Assembly (NCBI RefSeq): GCF_015244705.1 | Contig: NZ_JABCQF010000001.1 | Span: 744,001-808,000, forward strand | Length of the DNA: 64,000 nucleotides | DNA from: Gluconobacter potus | Lineage (GTDB): Bacteria; Pseudomonadota; Alphaproteobacteria; Acetobacterales; Acetobacteraceae | Direction of reading: 5' to 3' | Notes under the pieces: model-generated | What the model was told of the DNA's origin: nothing | What the model saw: only the letters and a program-made list of their open reading frames with translations | Database searches by the model: none | Translations under genes and position numbers: made by a program | Part shown: in pieces, positions 21,441 to 32,099 of the stretch | How the letters are laid out: each line of letters begins with the position of its first letter | Numbering within the stretch: position 1 is the first letter of the stretch

Positions 21441-22124
21441 ATGCGAACCGGATTGATTGCAAAGAAGCTGGGAATGACCCGGCTGTTTAAGGAAGATGGC
21501 ACGCATGTGCCTGTGACGGTCCTTCATCTTGACAATGTCGAGGTTGTGGATGCCCGCACGAACGAGCGCGATGGCTATACCGCCATTCAGCTCGGACTTG
21601 GTAATGCCAAGGTGAAGAATGTCACCAAGGCGAACCGTGGCCATTTCGCCCGGACCAAGGTCGAGCCAAAGAAGCATCTGGCAGAGTTCCGCGTCTCTGA
21701 AGACGCCCTGCTGGAAGCTGGAACCAAGCTGTCCGCTGCTCACTTCGTTGTGGGGCAGAAAGTTGACGTCACGGGCCAGAGCAAGGGCAAGGGTTTTGCG
21801 GGTGTTATGAAGCGTCATAACTTCGCAGGTCTCGAAGCGTCCCACGGCGTCTCCATCAGCCACCGTTCCCATGGTTCTACAGGCCAGCGCCAGGATCCTG
21901 GCAAGGTCTTCAAGGGAAAGAAGATGGCAGGTCACATGGGTGACGAGCGTGTTACCACGCTGAACCTTGAGATCGCTGCCGTGGATGAAGAGCGCAACCT
22001 GATCATGGTCAGGGGTGCAATTCCTGGTGCGAAGAACGGCCTTGTGCTGATTCGCGATGCAATCAAGAAGGCTCGCCATGCTGATGCGCCGTATCCGGCA
22101 GCAACAGTGGCGGCCGCCGGTTGA
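21441..22124 (+). CDS. rplC: Ribosomal protein L3
   Basis: L3 (227 aa) is an early-assembling 50S protein reaching to the peptidyl-transferase centre. It starts [16 protein letters not shown] and has the conserved central loop [20 protein letters not shown] and [12 protein letters not shown]. The C-terminus is slightly extended and Ala-rich. It lies in the normal S10-operon position between rpsJ and rplD. Confidence 0.98.
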   Translation: MRTGLIAKKLGMTRLFKEDGTHVPVTVLHLDNVEVVDARTNERDGYTAIQLGLGNAKVKNVTKANRGHFARTKVEPKKHLAEFRVSEDALLEAGTKLSAAHFVVGQKVDVTGQSKGKGFAGVMKRHNFAGLEASHGVSISHRSHGSTGQRQDPGKVFKGKKMAGHMGDERVTTLNLEIAAVDEERNLIMVRGAIPGAKNGLVLIRDAIKKARHADAPYPAATVAAAG

Positions 22125-22135
22125 GGACGAGGGGC

Positions 22136-22750
22136 ATGGAATACGATATCAAGACCCTCGATAACGGTAGCGCAGGCTCTGTCGCGCTTCCGGAAGAGAT
22201 TTTCGCGGTCACGCCGCGCTCTGACATCATGGCGCGTGTTGTGCACTGGCAGCTTGCAAAGCGCCGTGCCGGTACGCACCGTACGAAGGGCATGGGTGAG
22301 ATTTCTGGTACGACCAAGAAGCCTTATCGCCAGAAGGGCACGGGTTCTGCCCGTCAGGGCTCCCTGCGCGCGCCGCAGTTCCGTACGGGTGGCGTTGTCC
22401 ATGGTCCGGTCGTTCGCGACCATGGCTATGACCTTCCCAAGAAGGTCCGTCGTCTCGGCCTGATCTGCGCCCTGTCGCAGAAGGCAGCCGAGGGCAAGCT
22501 GATCGTTCTCGATGCAGCCAACGGTGTCACTAAGACCCGTGAAGCCGCAGCGAAGGTCAAGGCCCTGGGCTGGACGTCCGCGCTGATCGTTGATGGCGCT
22601 GTTGACGAGCAGTTCGCTCGCGCAATCGCCAATCTGCCGAAGATCGACGTTCTGCCGACCATTGGTGCAAACGTCTATGACATCCTCAACCACGACGTGC
22701 TGGTCATCACCCGCGCCGGTCTTGAGGGTCTTAAGGAGCGTCTGGCATGA
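22136..22750 (+). CDS. rplD: Ribosomal protein L4
   Basis: L4 (204 aa) lines the peptide exit tunnel; in some bacteria it also represses its own operon. It begins [14 protein letters not shown] at 22136, preceded by GAGGACGAGGGG; a TTG five codons earlier is in frame but not needed. The extended loop with [17 protein letters not shown]-like sequence (here [17 protein letters not shown]) is intact. Its stop overlaps the rplW start. Confidence 0.97.
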   Translation: MEYDIKTLDNGSAGSVALPEEIFAVTPRSDIMARVVHWQLAKRRAGTHRTKGMGEISGTTKKPYRQKGTGSARQGSLRAPQFRTGGVVHGPVVRDHGYDLPKKVRRLGLICALSQKAAEGKLIVLDAANGVTKTREAAAKVKALGWTSALIVDGAVDEQFARAIANLPKIDVLPTIGANVYDILNHDVLVITRAGLEGLKERLA

Positions 22751-23088
22751 CCACCAATACCGTCATGAACGCACACAAGACGGCACAGAACATGTCGCAG
22801 GAAGCCCTGTACGACGTGGTTCGTGCACCGCTGATCACCGAAAAGGCTACGCTTCTTTCCGAGCGTAACCAGGTGGTGTTCAAGGTCGCTCCCGGTGCGA
22901 CGAAGCCTCAGATCAAGGCTGCGGTTGAGAAGCTCTTCAACGTGAAGGTTACCGGTGTGAACACGCTGGTCCAGAAGGGCAAGGTCAAGCGCGTCAAGGG
23001 TCGTCCCGGCCGTCGCTCGGACATCAAGAAGGCGTATGTACAGCTTGCTGAAGGTCAGTCCATTGACCTTACAGCCAAGCTGGGCTGA
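22747..23088 (+). CDS. rplW: Ribosomal protein L23
   Basis: L23 (113 aa) sits at the tunnel exit and docks trigger factor and SRP. The core begins [17 protein letters not shown] and includes [19 protein letters not shown]. The ATG at 22747 overlaps the rplD stop (ATGA) and has AAGGAG 8-9 nt upstream. This gives about 15 residues before the usual family start; an ATG at 22792 is the alternative. Confidence 0.95.
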   Translation: MTTNTVMNAHKTAQNMSQEALYDVVRAPLITEKATLLSERNQVVFKVAPGATKPQIKAAVEKLFNVKVTGVNTLVQKGKVKRVKGRPGRRSDIKKAYVQLAEGQSIDLTAKLG

Positions 23089-23104
23089 CGCGGGGTAGGA
23101 TACC

Positions 23105-23935
23105 ATGGCACTCAAGCACTTTAATCCCACGACGCCGAGCACACGCGGCACCGTGCTGATTGACCGCAGCGAACTCTTCAAGGGTAAGCCGGTCAAGCAG
23201 CTGACGGAAGGCAAGAACAAGTCGGGTGGCCGTAACAATCACGGTCGCACCACGGTTCGCTTCCGTGGCGGCGGGCACAAGCAGTCCTATCGTTATGTCG
23301 ACTTCAAGCGTCGCAAGTTCGATGTGGCCGCAACGGTCGAGCGTCTCGAATACGATCCGAACCGCACGGCATTCATTGCGCTGATCAAGTATGAAGATGG
23401 CGAACTCGCCTATATCCTTGCTCCGCAGCGCGTGAAGGTTGGCGATCGCGTCATCTCCGGCGCCCACACGGACGTCAAGCCTGGCAACGCCATGCCGCTG
23501 GGTGCAATGCCGGTCGGAACGATCGTGCACAACATCGAGCTGAAGCAGGGCGCTGGTGGCAAGCTGGCCCGCTCCGCTGGCACGTATGCCCAGCTGGTTG
23601 GCAAGGACGCTGGCTACGCACAGGTCAAGCTGCAGTCCGGTGAGCTGCGTCTCGTTCGCGGTGAATGCATGGCAACCGTTGGTGCCGTGTCTAACCCCGA
23701 CAACATGAACCAGCACATGGGCAAGGCCGGCCGTTCCCGCTGGCTCGGACGTCGCCCGCACAACCGTGGCGTTGTCATGAACCCGGTTGACCATCCGCAT
23801 GGTGGTGGTGAAGGCCGGACCTCTGGTGGCCGTCATCCGGTTACGCCGTGGGGTGTTCCGACCAAGGGTTACAAGACGCGTGTTAACAAGAAGACGGATA
23901 GCCTGATCATCCGTCGCCGTAAGTCCGGCAAGTAA
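23105..23935 (+). CDS. rplB: Ribosomal protein L2
   Basis: L2 (276 aa) is required for subunit joining and peptidyl-transferase activity. It begins [17 protein letters not shown] and carries the signature [17 protein letters not shown], with the functionally important His in the HPHGGG loop. The length is normal. It follows rplW by 16 nt and precedes rpsS. Confidence 0.98.
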   Translation: MALKHFNPTTPSTRGTVLIDRSELFKGKPVKQLTEGKNKSGGRNNHGRTTVRFRGGGHKQSYRYVDFKRRKFDVAATVERLEYDPNRTAFIALIKYEDGELAYILAPQRVKVGDRVISGAHTDVKPGNAMPLGAMPVGTIVHNIELKQGAGGKLARSAGTYAQLVGKDAGYAQVKLQSGELRLVRGECMATVGAVSNPDNMNQHMGKAGRSRWLGRRPHNRGVVMNPVDHPHGGGEGRTSGGRHPVTPWGVPTKGYKTRVNKKTDSLIIRRRKSGK

Positions 23936-23951
23936 GAGGGGGCAAACAGAG

Positions 23952-24230
23952 ATGGCACGTTCCGTCTGGAAGGGCCCGTTCGTTGACGGGTATCTGTTCG
24001 GTAAGGCTGAAGCGTCCCGCGCTTCGGGTCGTAATGAAGTGATCAAGATCTGGTCGCGTCGTTCGACGATCCTTCCGCAGTTCGTCGGGCTTACGTTCGG
24101 CGTCTATAATGGTCACAAGTTCCTGCCTGTGCAGGTCACGGAGAACATGGTCGGTCACAAGTTCGGTGAATTCTCGCCGACGCGGACCTACACCGGTCAT
24201 GGCTCTGACAAGAAGTCGAAGCGGGGCTGA
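23952..24230 (+). CDS. rpsS: Ribosomal protein S19
   Basis: S19 (92 aa) of the 30S head, in complex with S13 near the A site. It starts [16 protein letters not shown] and has the conserved [16 protein letters not shown] and [21 protein letters not shown] sequence precedes the start. rplV begins 2 nt after its stop. Confidence 0.98.
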   Translation: MARSVWKGPFVDGYLFGKAEASRASGRNEVIKIWSRRSTILPQFVGLTFGVYNGHKFLPVQVTENMVGHKFGEFSPTRTYTGHGSDKKSKRG

Positions 24231-24232
24231 AA

Positions 24233-24661
24233 ATGAGCAAGCCGAAGCACATCCGCACGCTCGCTGACACGGAAGCGCAGGCAGTTGCCCGCAACATCCG
24301 CGTCAGCCCGCGCAAGCTGAACCTGGTCGCGGCAATGATCCGCAACCAGCCGGCTGACAAGGCTATCGCCGCTCTGACCTTCTCGCGTCGTCGTATCGCG
24401 CAGCAGGTCAAGAAGACTCTTGAGAGCGCCGTGGCCAACGCTGAGAACAATCACCAGCTCGATGTCGATCAGCTGGTGGTCAAGACGGCAGAAGTGGGCA
24501 AGTCCATCGTCATGAAGCGTTTCCACGCTCGTGGCCGTGGCCGTTCCGCTCGCGTCGAGAAGTTCTTCAGCCACCTGAAGATTGTTGTTGCCGAGCGTGC
24601 AGAAGCACCGGAAGAGACGAAGCCGTCTCGCGGAACCAACAAAGAGCAGAAGGCAGCCTGA
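24233..24661 (+). CDS. rplV: Ribosomal protein L22
   Basis: L22 (142 aa) lines the exit tunnel and contributes to macrolide binding. The core [20 protein letters not shown] and the hairpin region with [16 protein letters not shown] are conserved. A C-terminal tail of about 20 polar residues extends past the usual end. Next gene rpsC starts 3 nt after its stop. Confidence 0.97.
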   Translation: MSKPKHIRTLADTEAQAVARNIRVSPRKLNLVAAMIRNQPADKAIAALTFSRRRIAQQVKKTLESAVANAENNHQLDVDQLVVKTAEVGKSIVMKRFHARGRGRSARVEKFFSHLKIVVAERAEAPEETKPSRGTNKEQKAA

Positions 24662-24664
24662 TCC

Positions 24665-25342
24665 ATGGGACACAAGGTCAATCCGATCGGGCTTCGGCTC
24701 GGCGTCAACCGTACCTGGGACAGCCGCTGGTACGCTGGTCAAGACTACGCACGTCTGCTGCATGAAGATCTGAAGCTTCGTGCATTCCTGCGTCGCAAGC
24801 TGTCCGGCGCAGGCGTGTCCCGCGTTGTTATCGAGCGTCCGGCAAAGAAGCCCCGCGTGACGATCTACGCTGCCCGTCCGGGCGTCGTGATCGGCAAGAA
24901 GGGCCAGGACATCGACGCGCTCCGCAAGGAGCTGAGCCGTATGGCGAAGACCGACGTGGCGCTGAACATCGTCGAGATCCGCAAGCCGGAAATCGATGCG
25001 ACCCTCGTTGCCGAGAACATCGCTCAGCAGCTGGAACGTCGTGTTGCTTTCCGTCGTGCCATGAAGCGCGCAATTCAGTCCGCAATGCGTCTGGGTGCCC
25101 AGGGCATCCGTATTACCTGCGGTGGTCGTCTGGGTGGTGCTGAAATCGCTCGTGCCGAAAAGTATCGTGAGGGACGCGTTCCCCTGCATACACTTCGCGC
25201 CGACATCGATTACGGTACGGCAACCGCCAAGACAACGTATGGCACCTGCGGTGTGAAGGTATGGATCTTCAAGGGTGAGATCCTGGCTCATGACCCGCTG
25301 GCACAGGATCGTCGTGCTGCGGAGCAGGCTCCCCAGCGCTAA
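24665..25342 (+). CDS. rpsC: Ribosomal protein S3
   Basis: S3 (225 aa) is at the mRNA entry channel and helps unwind mRNA. It starts [23 protein letters not shown] domain with the [12 protein letters not shown] loop is followed by the C-terminal S3 domain ([14 protein letters not shown]). A hairpin with GAAA loop follows the stop, before rplP. Confidence 0.98.
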   Translation: MGHKVNPIGLRLGVNRTWDSRWYAGQDYARLLHEDLKLRAFLRRKLSGAGVSRVVIERPAKKPRVTIYAARPGVVIGKKGQDIDALRKELSRMAKTDVALNIVEIRKPEIDATLVAENIAQQLERRVAFRRAMKRAIQSAMRLGAQGIRITCGGRLGGAEIARAEKYREGRVPLHTLRADIDYGTATAKTTYGTCGVKVWIFKGEILAHDPLAQDRRAAEQAPQR

Positions 25343-25343
25343 G

Positions 25344-25371
25344 ACTGTGAGCGAAAGCTCACAGTTCCTTT
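25344..25371 (+). terminator. GAAA-capped hairpin between rpsC and rplP
   Basis: ACTGTGAGC-GAAA-GCTCACAGT is a perfect 9-bp stem with a stable tetraloop, followed by TCCTTT. It begins at the rpsC stop codon and lies inside the S10 operon, so it is more likely an attenuator or processing site than a full terminator. Confidence 0.6.
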
Positions 25372-25399
25372 GCTGGTGCTGATTTGAGGATTTAACAAC

Positions 25400-25816
25400 A
25401 TGCTTTCCCCGAAGCGGACAAAGTTTCGTAAGGCCCACAAGGGCCGCATTCACGGTCTGGCGAAAAGCGGAACCCAGCTGAACTTCGGTGCCTTCGGCCT
25501 GAAGGCGCTGGAGCCGGAGCGGATCACCGCTCGCCAGATCGAAGCCTCCCGTCGTGCGATCACGCGTGCCATGAAGCGTGCCGGTCGTGTGTGGATTCGT
25601 ATCTTTCCGGACACTCCGGTCTCGACAAAACCTGCAGAAGTGCGTATGGGCTCCGGTAAGGGTAACCCCGAGTACTGGGCAGCACGTGTCAAGCCGGGTC
25701 GTATCCTGTTCGAGATCGAAGGCGTTCCGCCTGAGGTTGCCAAGCTGGCCCTGAGCCTGGGTGCTGCAAAGCTTCCGATCAAGACCAAGTTCGTTCAGCG
25801 TATCGGAGACGCGTAA
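25400..25816 (+). CDS. rplP: Ribosomal protein L16
   Basis: L16 (138 aa) helps position A-site tRNA. It begins [19 protein letters not shown] and contains [19 protein letters not shown], the loop bearing the arginine that is hydroxylated in some bacteria. The stop overlaps the rpmC start by one base (TAATG). Confidence 0.98.
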   Translation: MLSPKRTKFRKAHKGRIHGLAKSGTQLNFGAFGLKALEPERITARQIEASRRAITRAMKRAGRVWIRIFPDTPVSTKPAEVRMGSGKGNPEYWAARVKPGRILFEIEGVPPEVAKLALSLGAAKLPIKTKFVQRIGDA

Positions 25817-26049
25817 TGGCCGACACGTACAAGCCTGCCGATCTGCGCGCGAAGAGCGAGGACGAGCTGAACGCTCTTCTGCTCGATCTCAAGCGCGAAC
25901 AGATCAACCACCGTTTTTCGGCTGCCACCGGGCAGTCGGAGAACACAAGCCGCGTCAAGGTCGTGCGCCGTGCAGTAGCACGTATCAAGACACTGGCTCA
26001 TCAATCGAAGAACCGTGCGGGCGCCAAAACGTCCGCCGCTAAGTCCTGA
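25816..26049 (+). CDS. rpmC: Ribosomal protein L29
   Basis: L29 (77 aa), a two-helix protein at the tunnel exit next to L23. The motif [19 protein letters not shown] and the second helix [17 protein letters not shown] are typical. The C-terminus carries about ten extra Ala/Lys/Ser residues. It overlaps the rplP stop by one base. Confidence 0.97.
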   Translation: MADTYKPADLRAKSEDELNALLLDLKREQINHRFSAATGQSENTSRVKVVRRAVARIKTLAHQSKNRAGAKTSAAKS

Positions 26050-26062
26050 GAGGAGACGGACG

Positions 26063-26335
26063 ATGCCAAGGCGCGTCCTGACGGGTAGGGTCACGAGCGA
26101 CAAGATGGACAAGACGGTTACCGTTCTTGTCGATCGTCGCATCATGCATCCGCTCTACAAGAAGTTTATTCGCCGCTCCAAGAAGTATGCGGCTCATGAC
26201 GAAGAGAACGTCTGCCAGACGGGCGATCTGGTCCGCATTGAAGAATGCGCACCGATCTCCAAGCGCAAGACGTGGTCTGTCGTGTCGCGCAACGGAGAGG
26301 ATCTGGCATCTGCCTCCTCTTCCGTCAGCGCATAA
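26063..26335 (+). CDS. rpsQ: Ribosomal protein S17
   Basis: S17 (90 aa), an OB-fold primary 16S rRNA binder. It begins [19 protein letters not shown] at 26063, with AGGAGA nearby upstream. An ATG sixteen codons earlier is in frame but overlaps rpmC and has no family support. The conserved [18 protein letters not shown] is present. Confidence 0.97.
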   Translation: MPRRVLTGRVTSDKMDKTVTVLVDRRIMHPLYKKFIRRSKKYAAHDEENVCQTGDLVRIEECAPISKRKTWSVVSRNGEDLASASSSVSA

Positions 26336-26347
26336 GGGGGTAGGCAC

Positions 26348-26716
26348 ATGATTCATCCCGAGACCAACCTGGACGTCGCCGACAATTCCGGCGCACGTCG
26401 GGTGCAGTGCATCAAGGTGCTGGGCGGTTCCAAGCGGAAGACCGCCTCGGTCGGCGACGTCATTGTCGTGTCCGTCAAGGAAGCAATTCCCCGCGGCAAG
26501 GTGAAGAAGGGTGACGTCCATCAGGCCGTTATCGTTCGCACCTCCTACCCGGTCCGTCGTGCAGATGGCTCCGCCATCCGTTTCGACAAGAATGCTGCCG
26601 TTCTGCTGAACAAGCAGCAGGAGCCGATTGGTACGCGTATCTTTGGCCCGGTGGTTCGTGAACTGCGTGCGCGCAAGTTCATGAAGATCATCTCGCTGGC
26701 TCCGGAGGTGCTGTAA
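26348..26716 (+). CDS. rplN: Ribosomal protein L14
   Basis: L14 (122 aa), at the subunit interface and target of RsfS. It starts [19 protein letters not shown], where most homologues have MIQ, and contains [20 protein letters not shown]. Length is exactly the norm. Its TAA overlaps the rplX ATG. Confidence 0.98.
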   Translation: MIHPETNLDVADNSGARRVQCIKVLGGSKRKTASVGDVIVVSVKEAIPRGKVKKGDVHQAVIVRTSYPVRRADGSAIRFDKNAAVLLNKQQEPIGTRIFGPVVRELRARKFMKIISLAPEVL

Positions 26717-27036
26717 TGGCTGCTCGTATCAAGAAGGGTGACCAGGTTCTGGTCCTCTCCGGCAAGTCCCGTGGCGTTCGTGGCGAAGTCCTCGCCGTGA
26801 TGCCGAAGGCCGAGAAGGCTGTTGTGCGTGGCGTGGCAGTTGCCAAGCGTCACACGAAGCCCAACCGCATGGGTGGAGAAGGTGGGATCATCGAGCGCGA
26901 AATGCCGATCCACCTGTCCAACCTGAAGCTGGTTGATCCGAAGAGCGGCAAGCCGACGCGCGTTGGTTTCCGTATTCTGGAAGACGGTCGCAAGGTTCGC
27001 GTTGCCAAGGCAACCGGCGAAGTGATCGAAGGCTGA
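26716..27036 (+). CDS. rplX: Ribosomal protein L24
   Basis: L24 (106 aa), an assembly-initiator protein of the 50S. The KOW motif is visible in [20 protein letters not shown], followed by [20 protein letters not shown]. It overlaps rplN by one base and precedes rplE by 11 nt. Confidence 0.98.
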   Translation: MAARIKKGDQVLVLSGKSRGVRGEVLAVMPKAEKAVVRGVAVAKRHTKPNRMGGEGGIIEREMPIHLSNLKLVDPKSGKPTRVGFRILEDGRKVRVAKATGEVIEG

Positions 27037-27047
27037 GGAGCGCAACA

Positions 27048-27611
27048 ATGAGCGAATATAAAAACGCTTTGCCGCGTCTGCACCAGCGCTACGAAGACGT
27101 TCTGAAGAAGCAGCTGCGTGAGCAGTTCGGTTACGCCAACGAACTCCAGGTTCCCAAGCTCGAGAAGATCGTGCTGAACATGGGTGTTGGTGAAGCCGCC
27201 GGCGACCAGAAGAAGCTTGATGCCGCTGTTGCGGAAATGACCGTCATTTCCGGTCAGAAGCCCGTCAAGACCCTTGCTCGCAAGGCTATTGCCGGCTTCA
27301 AGATCCGTGAAGGTCTGCCCATCGGCTGCAAGGTCACGCTCCGTCGTGCCCGCATGTACGAGTTTCTTGACCGTCTGGTGACGATCGCCATGCCGCGTAT
27401 CCGCGATTTCCGCGGTCTGCCGGCAAACAAGGGCTTTGATGGACATGGCAACTTCGCCATGGGCATCAAGGAACAGATCGTGTTTCCTGAGATCGAATAT
27501 GACAAGATCGATGCCGTCCGCGGCATGGACATCATTTTCGTGACCAGCGCCAAGTCTGATGCTGAAGCAAAGGCCCTGCTGAAGGCCTTTGATCTGCCGT
27601 TCAACGGCTGA
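27048..27611 (+). CDS. rplE: Ribosomal protein L5
   Basis: L5 (187 aa) binds 5S rRNA and contacts P-site tRNA. It contains [19 protein letters not shown] and [15 protein letters not shown], and the C-terminal [20 protein letters not shown]. The size is slightly above the 179-aa norm. A gap of 132 nt with a hairpin follows before rpsN. Confidence 0.98.
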   Translation: MSEYKNALPRLHQRYEDVLKKQLREQFGYANELQVPKLEKIVLNMGVGEAAGDQKKLDAAVAEMTVISGQKPVKTLARKAIAGFKIREGLPIGCKVTLRRARMYEFLDRLVTIAMPRIRDFRGLPANKGFDGHGNFAMGIKEQIVFPEIEYDKIDAVRGMDIIFVTSAKSDAEAKALLKAFDLPFNG

Positions 27612-27652
27612 TCCATAATTTTTCAGACCGATCACGGTTAAAATCAGGATTC

Positions 27653-27682
27653 GGCCTTCCATTGGAAGGCCGCTTTCCTTTA
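27653..27682 (+). terminator. Terminator-like hairpin between rplE and rpsN
   Basis: GGCCTTCC-ATT-GGAAGGCC is a perfect 8-bp stem followed by GCTTTCCTTTAT. It lies in the widest gap of the spc operon (132 nt). Partial termination here would split the cluster; no clear promoter was recognised between it and rpsN. Confidence 0.55.
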
Positions 27683-27743
27683 TAGACACGCTGATTGGAA
27701 AACCGTCGGGATAGGCCTGACAGGTTCCGGGAGAAAATTCGAG

Positions 27744-28049
27744 ATGGCGAAGGTCTCAGCGGTAAACCGTAATAACCATCGCGCTGCCCTGGTGAAGCGC
27801 GACAAGGAAAAGCGGACCGCTCTCAAGAACATCATCAAGGATCGCACACTGTCGGTTGAAGACCGCTTTGATGCGACCCTTAAGCTGGCCCAGATGCCGC
27901 GTAATGGATCCGCCACGCGCGTCCGCCTGCGTTGCAAGCTTTCTGGTCGCCCCCGTGCCAACTATCGTAAGTTCGAGCTGAGCCGTATTGCTCTGCGTGA
28001 TCTTGCCTCCGCCGGCCAGATTCCTGGCATGGTCAAGTCGAGCTGGTAA
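27744..28049 (+). CDS. rpsN: Ribosomal protein S14 (long, zinc-free form)
   Basis: S14 (101 aa) of the 30S head. This is the long type without the CxxC...CxxC zinc motif; only one Cys is present. [19 protein letters not shown] and the C-terminal [11 protein letters not shown] are conserved. The start at 27744 is preceded by GGGAGAAAATTCGAG. Confidence 0.98.
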   Translation: MAKVSAVNRNNHRAALVKRDKEKRTALKNIIKDRTLSVEDRFDATLKLAQMPRNGSATRVRLRCKLSGRPRANYRKFELSRIALRDLASAGQIPGMVKSSW

Positions 28050-28061
28050 AGGGTAGATCGA

Positions 28062-28460
28062 ATGTCTTTGTCTGATCCACTGGGCGATATGCTGACCCGG
28101 ATCCGCAATGCGCAGCGTGCCCGTCATGCTGTCTGCGTTGCGCCTGCATCCAAGCTGCGCGCAAGCGTTCTGGAAGCTCTGAAGCGTGAGGGCTACATCC
28201 GTGGCTTCGCAGCTGAGGAACTCCGCAAGGGTGTTGCACAGCTCCGCATCGAGCTGAAGTATGTAGAAGGCCAGCCGGTCATCAAGGAAATCCATCGCGT
28301 TTCCAAGCCCGGCCGTCGCGTCTACTCGAAGATCAAGGAACTTCCGCGCGTTTATGCCGGCCTTGGTGTGTCGATCCTGTCCACCCCGCGTGGCGTCCTG
28401 TCGGACGTCGAGGCTCGCGCTGCCAACGTTGGCGGCGAGGTCCTCTGCCGCGTCTTCTAA
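28062..28460 (+). CDS. rpsH: Ribosomal protein S8
   Basis: S8 (132 aa), a primary 16S rRNA binder and, in E. coli, the repressor of the spc operon. It starts [20 protein letters not shown] and ends with [20 protein letters not shown] and EVLCRVF. It overlaps neither neighbour; rplF follows after 10 nt. Confidence 0.98.
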   Translation: MSLSDPLGDMLTRIRNAQRARHAVCVAPASKLRASVLEALKREGYIRGFAAEELRKGVAQLRIELKYVEGQPVIKEIHRVSKPGRRVYSKIKELPRVYAGLGVSILSTPRGVLSDVEARAANVGGEVLCRVF

Positions 28461-28470
28461 GGAGGATCGC

Positions 28471-29007
28471 ATGTCTCGCGTAGGTAAATATCCCGTCGAA
28501 GTTCCGGCTGGCGTGCAGGTTTCCGTTGCTGATGGCTTCTTCAAGGCCAAGGGTAAGCTCGGTGAACTGACCGTTCCGGTGTCCCGTCACGTGGAAGTCA
28601 AGATCGAGGGCAGCAACGTTTCCGTCGCTCCTGTCGGTCGTCGCTCCCGCGAAAACTGGACCATGTGGGGAACGACCCGCGCTCTGATCGCCAATACGGT
28701 CAAGGGTGTGTCCGACGGCTTCTCCAAGGGGCTTGAAATTCAGGGTACGGGTTTCCGTGCTGCTGTTCAGGGCTCCAACCTGGTGATGAACCTCGGTTTC
28801 TCGCACGATGTTGTCTATCCGATTCCGGAAGGCATCAAGATCACCACTCCGCGTCCGACCGCGATTGTCGTTGAGGGTAACGACAAGCAGCGTGTTGGTC
28901 AGGTTGCGCTCGATATTCGCAGCTTCCGCAAGCCTGAGCCTTACAAGGGCAAGGGTGTTCGGTACGAGACCGAGGTTCTGCGTCGTAAGGAAGGTAAGAA
29001 GAAGTAA
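28471..29007 (+). CDS. rplF: Ribosomal protein L6
   Basis: L6 (178 aa), near the factor-binding site. It begins [19 protein letters not shown] at 28471 with a perfect AAGGAGG Shine-Dalgarno upstream; the frame is open further upstream through rpsH, but that part is a shadow. The C-terminal signature around [20 protein letters not shown] is intact. Its stop TAA overlaps the rplR ATG. Confidence 0.98.
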   Translation: MSRVGKYPVEVPAGVQVSVADGFFKAKGKLGELTVPVSRHVEVKIEGSNVSVAPVGRRSRENWTMWGTTRALIANTVKGVSDGFSKGLEIQGTGFRAAVQGSNLVMNLGFSHDVVYPIPEGIKITTPRPTAIVVEGNDKQRVGQVALDIRSFRKPEPYKGKGVRYETEVLRRKEGKKK

Positions 29008-29369
29008 TGGCATCGCAGCAAGGATTGCAGGAACGTCGCCGTCAGCGGCTGCGCTTCCAGCTTCGTCGCAAGAGCGGCGGCCGGCCGCGTTTGTCGGTCT
29101 TCCGTTCCAGCAAGCACATTCACGCCCAGATCATCGACGATGCACAGGGTCGCACACTTGCCAGCGCTTCCACGCTGGAAAAGACGCTGCGCGACGCTGG
29201 CAAGACCGGCGCCGACGTGTCTGCGGCTGCCGCTATCGGCAAGCTGATTGCCGAGCGCGGTGTTGCAGCTGGCGTCAAGACCGTCGTGTTCGACCGCGGC
29301 TCTTATCTGTATCATGGCCGGGTCAAAGCCCTGGCAGAGGCTGCCCGCGAGGGCGGACTCTCGTTCTAA
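29007..29369 (+). CDS. rplR: Ribosomal protein L18
   Basis: L18 (120 aa), 5S rRNA binder. It begins [19 protein letters not shown] and contains [20 protein letters not shown] and the C-terminal [20 protein letters not shown]. It overlaps rplF by one base and is followed by rpsE after 12 nt with an AAGGAGG. Confidence 0.98.
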   Translation: MASQQGLQERRRQRLRFQLRRKSGGRPRLSVFRSSKHIHAQIIDDAQGRTLASASTLEKTLRDAGKTGADVSAAAAIGKLIAERGVAAGVKTVVFDRGSYLYHGRVKALAEAAREGGLSF

Positions 29370-29381
29370 GGAGGATCACAC

Positions 29382-29957
29382 ATGGCACGTGAGCCAAGAG
29401 AAGGCGGCCGTGGTGGTCGTGAGCGCGAGCAGGGCGATGATCTGGTCGACAAGCTCGTAACCATCAACCGTGTCGCCAAGGTCGTGAAGGGTGGTCGCCG
29501 TTTTGCGTTCGCTGCCCTCGTGGTTGTTGGTGACCAGAAGGGACGCGTTGGTTACGGTGCGGGCAAAGCCCGTGAAGTTCCCGAGGCGATCCGTAAGGCA
29601 ACTGAGCGCGCGAAGCGCACGATGATCCGCGTACCGATGAAGGAGGGTCGTACCCTTCATCACGATACGTTCGGTCACTACGGCGCTGGGAAGGTTGTTG
29701 TCCGTGCGGCTGAAGCCGGTACGGGTATCATCGCCGGTGGTCCGATGCGTGCAGTGTTCGAAAGCCTTGGCGTCAATGACGTTGTGGCCAAGAGCCTCGG
29801 CACGCGGAACCCGCACAACATGATCAAGGCGACCTTTGCTGCGCTTGAGAAGGCCAGCAGCCCGCGTCATGTTGCTTCCCGTCGCGGCAAGAAGGCTGCT
29901 GAACTGTTTGGCAAGCGCGAGCAGGGCCAGACGGAAGCGGAGGTGACAAATGGCTGA
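29382..29957 (+). CDS. rpsE: Ribosomal protein S5
   Basis: S5 (191 aa), at the mRNA entry channel and involved in decoding fidelity. It has [20 protein letters not shown] and the motif [19 protein letters not shown]. The C-terminal extension after about residue 165 is Lys/Glu-rich. Its end overlaps the rpmD start by 8 nt. Confidence 0.98.
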   Translation: MAREPREGGRGGREREQGDDLVDKLVTINRVAKVVKGGRRFAFAALVVVGDQKGRVGYGAGKAREVPEAIRKATERAKRTMIRVPMKEGRTLHHDTFGHYGAGKVVVRAAEAGTGIIAGGPMRAVFESLGVNDVVAKSLGTRNPHNMIKATFAALEKASSPRHVASRRGKKAAELFGKREQGQTEAEVTNG

Positions 29958-30138
29958 GAACGGCAAGACCGTCCAGGTTACGCAGATCGCATCGGTCATC
30001 GGTCGTAAACCGGGCCAGGCTGAGACCATTACCGGTCTTGGTCTGCGTGGAATTGGTTCCACGCGCACGCTGGAGGATACTCCGGCCGTGCGTGGGATGA
30101 TCCGCAAGGTTGCCCACCTCATCAAGGTGGAGGGTTGA
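29950..30138 (+). CDS. rpmD: Ribosomal protein L30
   Basis: L30 (62 aa). It starts [20 protein letters not shown] and carries the family core [20 protein letters not shown]. The gene overlaps rpsE by 8 nt and ends just before rplO, a typical spc-operon position. Confidence 0.97.
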   Translation: MAENGKTVQVTQIASVIGRKPGQAETITGLGLRGIGSTRTLEDTPAVRGMIRKVAHLIKVEG

Positions 30139-30139
30139 A

Positions 30140-30628
30140 ATGAACCTCAACGAACTGCGCGATAACGAGGGCTCTCGGTATCGCAAGAAGCGTCTCGGGC
30201 GCGGCATCGGGTCCGGCAAGGGCAAGACGTCGGGTCGTGGCGTCAAGGGTCAGAAGGCTCGTGAGGGTGTGTCCCTCAACGGCTTCGAGGGTGGCCAGCT
30301 TCCGCTGTACCGTCGTATGCCGAAGCGTGGCTTCGTGAACATCTTCCGCAAGGAATATGCTCCGGTGAACCTCGGTGCGATCTCCAAGGCCATCGAAAGC
30401 GGAAAGCTGGACAAGGCTGCAACCGTCAATGAGGAGTCCCTGCGCAAGGCTGGTCTCGTCAACGGTAGCAAGCTGGCCGGTGTCCGTCTTCTTGCCCATG
30501 GTGAGCTTTCGCATGGTGTGACCATCGAAGTGGCTGGCGCTTCTGCTGCGGCTCTGGCTGCGGTTGAGAAGGCTGGCGGCACCGTCAAGGTGCTCGAAAC
30601 CAAGAAGGAAGCTCAGGCTGACGCCTGA
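30140..30628 (+). CDS. rplO: Ribosomal protein L15
   Basis: L15 (162 aa), a late-assembling 50S protein. The true start is [20 protein letters not shown] at 30140, with GGTGGAGGG upstream. The Gly/Arg/Lys-rich N-terminal half ([20 protein letters not shown]) and the C-terminal domain are normal. An upstream in-frame start overlaps rpmD and is rejected. A hairpin follows the stop. Confidence 0.98.
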   Translation: MNLNELRDNEGSRYRKKRLGRGIGSGKGKTSGRGVKGQKAREGVSLNGFEGGQLPLYRRMPKRGFVNIFRKEYAPVNLGAISKAIESGKLDKAATVNEESLRKAGLVNGSKLAGVRLLAHGELSHGVTIEVAGASAAALAAVEKAGGTVKVLETKKEAQADA

Positions 30629-30636
30629 TATTTCTT

Positions 30637-30656
30637 TTCCGGGCTTCGGCCCGGAA
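30637..30656 (+). terminator. UUCG-capped hairpin after rplO
   Basis: TTCCGGGC-TTCG-GCCCGGAA is a perfect 8-bp stem with a stable tetraloop. T-rich sequence precedes rather than follows it, so it is a stabilising or processing hairpin rather than a canonical terminator. Confidence 0.45.
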
Positions 30657-30671
30657 TAGGGTTGGATAGTG

Positions 30672-30707
30672 AACAGCGTCCCGTGCTCTCGTGCGGCGAC
30701 GCTGTTT
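30672..30707 (+). terminator. Attenuator-like hairpin before secY
   Basis: AACAGCGTC at 30672-30680 pairs with GACGCTGTT at 30698-30706, with additional inner CCG/CGG pairing, followed by TTTT. It lies 19 nt before the secY start and could reduce read-through into secY-adk. Confidence 0.45.
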
Positions 30708-30725
30708 TCATGAAAGGACAGGTGG

Positions 30726-32099
30726 ATGGCTTCCGCAGCAGAGCAGCTCGCCGCCAATCTCAATATGAGTTCGTTTTCCAAGGCGACCGAACTCAAGAAG
30801 CGCATCTGGTTCACCCTAGGTGCGCTGATCGTCTATCGGCTTGGCACGTATATTCCGGTTCCTGGCGTCGATGCGACCGTGATGGGGCAGCTTCTTGCCC
30901 AGCATCAGGGTGGTATCCTGGGAATGTTCGACATGTTCACGGGTGGTGCGCTTGGGCGTATGACCGTGTTCGCGCTGAACATCATGCCGTATATCAGTGC
31001 CTCGATCATCATCCAGCTTCTTTCCACGGCGCTTCCGTCCATGGAAGCAATGAAGAAGGAAGGTGAGGCGGGTCGTAAGAAGCTCAATCAGTACACGCGC
31101 TATCTTACGGTTTTCATCGCCCTTTTTCAGGCCTATGGCATTGCTGTCGGGCTTGAGAACATGACGGCGCATGGTGCGAATGCTGTGGTGGCCCCGGGGA
31201 TGTTCTTCATTGCATCCTGCGTCGTGACGCTTGTGGGCGGCACGATGTTCCTGATGTGGCTTGGAGAGCAGATCACGTCCCGAGGTGTTGGAAACGGGAT
31301 TTCCCTCATCATTTTCGCGGGTATCGTGGCGAACCTGCCGCATGCTCTGGCCAGTCTTTTCGAGTTGGGACGGACAGGGGCTCTTTCGCCTATTTTCGTT
31401 GTGATCTTTCTGATCCTGGCGATTGCGGTCATCGGCTTCATCGTCTTCATGGAGCAGGCACAGCGCCGCGTCGTGATCCAGTATCCGAAGCGTCAGGTTG
31501 GAAACCGCATTTTTGGCGGTGATTCCACTCACATGCCGCTGAAGGTCAATACGGCTGGCGTTATTCCGCCGATCTTTGCATCTTCCGTTCTTCTGATTCC
31601 GGTGACCATTTCCGGGTTCATGAACGGGCATTCGATGCCGGGATGGCTCTCGGTTCTGGGTCAGCAACTGGGGCAGGGCCAGCCGCTTTACATGCTGTTC
31701 TATGCGGCGATGATCCTCTTTTTCTCCTATTTCTATGCGGCGATTACGTTCAATCCCGAGGAAACGGCAGAGAACCTGCGCAAGCAGGGGGGCTTCATCC
31801 CGGGCATTCGTCCAGGTGCAAGCACCGCCACGTATTTCGACAAGATCCTGTCCCGTCTGACGGCGATCGGTGCGATGTATCTCGTGGTGGTCTGCCTGTT
31901 GCCGCAGATCCTGATCAGCAAATATAACGTGCCATTCTATTTCGGTGGCACCAGCCTGATCATTATCGTGTCGGTCACGATTGATACGGTGACACAGGTT
32001 CAGTCCCATCTGGTGGCGCACCAGTATTCGGGCCTGATCCGCAAACAGCGTAGCCGCGGTTCCCGTGGTGGTATTCCGGGAGGCTCGAAGCGTCGATGA
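30726..32099 (+). CDS. secY: Preprotein translocase subunit SecY
   Basis: Channel subunit of the SecYEG translocon (457 aa), inner membrane, with ten predicted transmembrane helices. The conserved sequences [32 protein letters not shown] and [14 protein letters not shown] are present, and the cytosolic loop before TM10 has [17 protein letters not shown]. The C-terminus is basic. It follows the spc ribosomal genes after 97 nt of hairpin-rich sequence and overlaps adk by 4 nt. Confidence 0.98.
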   Translation: MASAAEQLAANLNMSSFSKATELKKRIWFTLGALIVYRLGTYIPVPGVDATVMGQLLAQHQGGILGMFDMFTGGALGRMTVFALNIMPYISASIIIQLLSTALPSMEAMKKEGEAGRKKLNQYTRYLTVFIALFQAYGIAVGLENMTAHGANAVVAPGMFFIASCVVTLVGGTMFLMWLGEQITSRGVGNGISLIIFAGIVANLPHALASLFELGRTGALSPIFVVIFLILAIAVIGFIVFMEQAQRRVVIQYPKRQVGNRIFGGDSTHMPLKVNTAGVIPPIFASSVLLIPVTISGFMNGHSMPGWLSVLGQQLGQGQPLYMLFYAAMILFFSYFYAAITFNPEETAENLRKQGGFIPGIRPGASTATYFDKILSRLTAIGAMYLVVVCLLPQILISKYNVPFYFGGTSLIIIVSVTIDTVTQVQSHLVAHQYSGLIRKQRSRGSRGGIPGGSKRR